DNA from: PVC group bacterium
GTDB lineage: Bacteria > Verrucomicrobiota > Kiritimatiellia > SS1-B-03-39 > UBA6053
Length of the DNA stretch: 6,978 bases
NCBI GenBank assembly: GCA_003565815.1
Contig: PXAS01000115.1
Span: 1 to 6,978, forward strand
Reading direction: 5' to 3'
Shown here: positions 5,825-6,978 of the stretch, piece after piece
How positions within the stretch are numbered: position 1 is the stretch's first letter
Layout of the letters: each line of letters starts with the position of its first letter
Notes under the pieces: model-generated
What the model was told of the DNA's origin: nothing
The model's input: the letters and a program-made list of their open reading frames with translations, nothing else
The model's database searches: none
Made by a program: the position numbers and the translations under genes

Positions 5825-6358
5825 ATGCAGCCCCCCCATGAAGCCCAAACGGACATCCCCGTTCCCCGGACACGCTTGACCCGCGTGGCGGGGATCTTCG
5901 CGCTTGGGCTCCTCCTTTGGCAAATTTGCACGGGACACGATCCCGCCGGCTGGGTCCTCGGCCTGCCCGCCGCCGCCATTTTCACGTATATCGCCGTCAA
6001 AAACGCCGCGTCCCCCCGGCATCCCCTCCGCTTGCGGGCCCTGCCCCCGTTTTTGCTCTATTTTCTCACCCAGTCCTTTCGCTCCGGCCTCGACGTGGCC
6101 CATCGGGCCCTGCATCCCGAACGCGAAATCAACCCCGGCTTTTGCACCTACGCGGCCCGTTTGCCCGAAGGCACCCCCCAGGCCGTCTTCGCCAACATGA
6201 TCAGCCTGCTGCCCGGCACCCTGAGCTGGTCGCTGGTGGACGGCGTTCACAAGGTCCATCTCCTCTCCGGCCACCCCCTGGTTCTGGAAGAACTCGCGCA
6301 ACTGGAATCCCGGGTGGGCAAATTGTTCGGCATCGAACTTTCGGAGGACCTGATTTGA
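5825..6358 (+). CDS. mrpE: Multisubunit Na+/H+ antiporter subunit E (MnhE/MrpE)
   Basis: MrpE is a small membrane subunit of the Mrp antiporter, which exports Na+ in exchange for H+ and keeps pH and sodium balance. It is needed for assembly or full activity. The 177-residue length is close to the family norm. Hydrophobic segments lie at about 21-36, 43-58 and 73-86. The soluble C-terminal half holds the family signature: SGLDVAHRALHP (87-98), then NMISLLPGTLSW (124-135) and VHLLSGHP (144-151), matching the conserved LTPGT-type strand region. The N-terminus has about 20 polar residues before the first helix, slightly longer than usual. The ATG lies inside GCATGC between two C-runs (5811-5816 and 5831-5837), and no Shine-Dalgarno is seen, so the start is less sure than the identity. 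The stop overlaps the mrpF start as TTGA, and it is first in the E-F-G cluster. Confidence 0.9.
   Translation: MQPPHEAQTDIPVPRTRLTRVAGIFALGLLLWQICTGHDPAGWVLGLPAAAIFTYIAVKNAASPRHPLRLRALPPFLLYFLTQSFRSGLDVAHRALHPEREINPGFCTYAARLPEGTPQAVFANMISLLPGTLSWSLVDGVHKVHLLSGHPLVLEELAQLESRVGKLFGIELSEDLI
6343..6347 (+). promoter_or_regulatory. Shine-Dalgarno supporting the TTG start of mrpF
   Basis: GGAGG lies seven bases before the TTG at 6355, within the last codons of mrpE. It decides the start of mrpF, because there is no in-frame ATG near the true N-terminus. Confidence 0.7.
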
Positions 6359-6681
6359 TTCCCGCGCACTTTGCCCCCGCCGCCGCCCTCGCCATTCTCG
6401 GCACCCTCCTGCTGGCGTTCATCCGCGTATGCCGCGGCCCCACCGCCGAGGACCGCCTCCTCGGCATCCAATCCTTCGGCACCGTGGGCACCGCCGTGGT
6501 CATTCTGCTCGCCCTGGAAGGCCACCGCCCCGGTTTCCTCGACGTCGCCCTGATCATGGCCATGCTCGCGGCCGTCACCATCATCACCTTCACCCGCATC
6601 CTCCCCGGGGCCGGGGATGTGGACCCCAAGGACGATGCGGCACCGCCCCCGCCCCCCCGAAGCGGAGACCCGACCCCATGA
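6355..6681 (+). CDS. mrpF: Multisubunit Na+/H+ antiporter subunit F (MnhF/MrpF), TTG start
   Basis: MrpF is a three-helix membrane subunit of the Mrp antiporter. The 108-residue product shows helices at about 7-24, 39-55 and 62-82, and the family signature RVCRGPTAEDRLLGIQ (24-39) followed by DVALIMAMLAAVTIITFTR (63-81). The TTG start sits behind a good GGAGG and overlaps the mrpE stop as TTGA. The frame stays open far upstream, to an ATG at 5917, but that extension reads through mrpE in the wrong phase, is rich in Arg and Pro, and is not real. MrpF is usually about 90 residues. This one carries an extra soluble tail (83-108) with DPKDD and five prolines in a row, coded by C-runs. The stop overlaps mrpG as ATGA. 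Identity is firm, and the start is strongly supported. Confidence 0.88.
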   Translation: MIPAHFAPAAALAILGTLLLAFIRVCRGPTAEDRLLGIQSFGTVGTAVVILLALEGHRPGFLDVALIMAMLAAVTIITFTRILPGAGDVDPKDDAAPPPPPRSGDPTP

Positions 6682-6978
6682 TCGTGCTGGAACTCCTTTC
6701 CGTTTTTCTCATTTGCCTGGGCATCTTCTTCTTTTTCGCCTCCGCCGTGGGCCTGTTGCGCTTCCCGGACACGCTTTGCCGCATGCACGCCCTCGCCAAA
6801 GCGGACAATTTGGCCCTGGGCTGCGTAATCATGGGCGCGATGCTCCGCCAAAGCGACCCCCATGCGGTGGGGAAACTGTTGCTCATCTGGTTCGTCACTT
6901 TGCTCTCCTCCGCCACCGGCGGATTTCTTCTCGCGCAACGTATTCGCCGCAAAAACCTGGCCGGGGAAAAGTACATAT
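6678..6978 (+). CDS. mrpG: Multisubunit Na+/H+ antiporter subunit G (MnhG/MrpG), C-terminus beyond window
   Basis: MrpG is the third small membrane subunit of the E-F-G module in the Mrp antiporter. The first 100 residues are present, out of a usual 110-130 or so, and no stop is reached at the window end. Helices lie at about 4-24, 44-57 and 64-86. The hallmark GLLRFPDTLCRMHALAKADNL spans 25-45, equivalent to the GLLRLPDxYxRMHAxxK signature of the family, followed by the helix-breaking SSATGG (77-82). The ATG overlaps the mrpF stop as ATGA, with GGAG ten bases upstream, so coupled translation is likely. The rest of the antiporter (an MrpA/B-like part, MrpC and MrpD) is not upstream and would be expected to the right. 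Confidence 0.9.
   Translation, partial: MIVLELLSVFLICLGIFFFFASAVGLLRFPDTLCRMHALAKADNLALGCVIMGAMLRQSDPHAVGKLLLIWFVTLLSSATGGFLLAQRIRRKNLAGEKYI

Noticed and set aside
5917..6354. ATG-started N-terminal extension of the mrpF frame
   Set aside because: It runs through mrpE out of phase, has Arg/Pro-rich sequence and no homology-like pattern; mrpF starts at the TTG at 6355 with GGAGG.
6201..6938. 245-residue minus-strand open frame opposite mrpE-G
   Set aside because: Antisense shadow of three clearly recognisable antiporter subunit genes.

Overview
The window is GC-rich and densely coding. It suggests a bacterium of the Planctomycetes-Verrucomicrobia group, most likely Verrucomicrobiota. That guess is from memory, not a search. 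It rests on a secreted coiled-coil plus LamG-like protein, a large GT-C membrane glycosyltransferase, an unusual Rex-type regulator and several weak or non-ATG starts. No rRNA, tRNA, CRISPR array, insertion sequence or other mobile element is visible, and no stretch longer than about 125 bases lacks a gene.

Left part (1-4575, minus strand): four genes are packed head to tail and read leftwards. In transcription order they are a Rex-type NADH/NAD+-sensing repressor, a secreted coiled-coil/LamG-like protein, a GT-C glycosyltransferase with about eleven membrane segments and a C-terminal beta-rich domain, and a MalY/PatB-type C-S lyase cut by the window edge. The junctions (19-base gap, 4-base overlap, 11-base overlap, each downstream gene with a Shine-Dalgarno-like sequence) point to one operon headed by the redox regulator. 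A 124-base divergent intergenic region with an AT-rich block (about 4621-4646) separates it from the next gene.

Middle (4700-5751): a DEDDh (DnaQ-type) 3'-5' exonuclease on the plus strand converges with a small uncharacterised protein on the minus strand. Their stop codons overlap by four bases (TTAG), and a perfect 8-bp inverted repeat starts at that junction.

Right part (5825-6978, plus strand): mrpE, mrpF and mrpG, subunits of a multisubunit Na+/H+ antiporter, are joined by TTGA and ATGA stop-start overlaps. mrpF starts at a TTG behind a clear GGAGG. The cluster begins with E, F and G, and mrpA-D are absent upstream. This matches the E-F-G-first order of Mrp-derived modules in archaeal Mbh-type complexes and some antiporter operons, so the remaining subunits are expected past the right edge. 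A 13-bp perfect palindrome sits in the divergent promoter region in front of mrpE.

The genes belong to recognisable families. The parts most worth a second look are the Rex-led envelope/C-S lyase operon, the divergent Rex itself, the E-F-G-first Mrp cluster with its palindrome, and the convergent junction hairpin.
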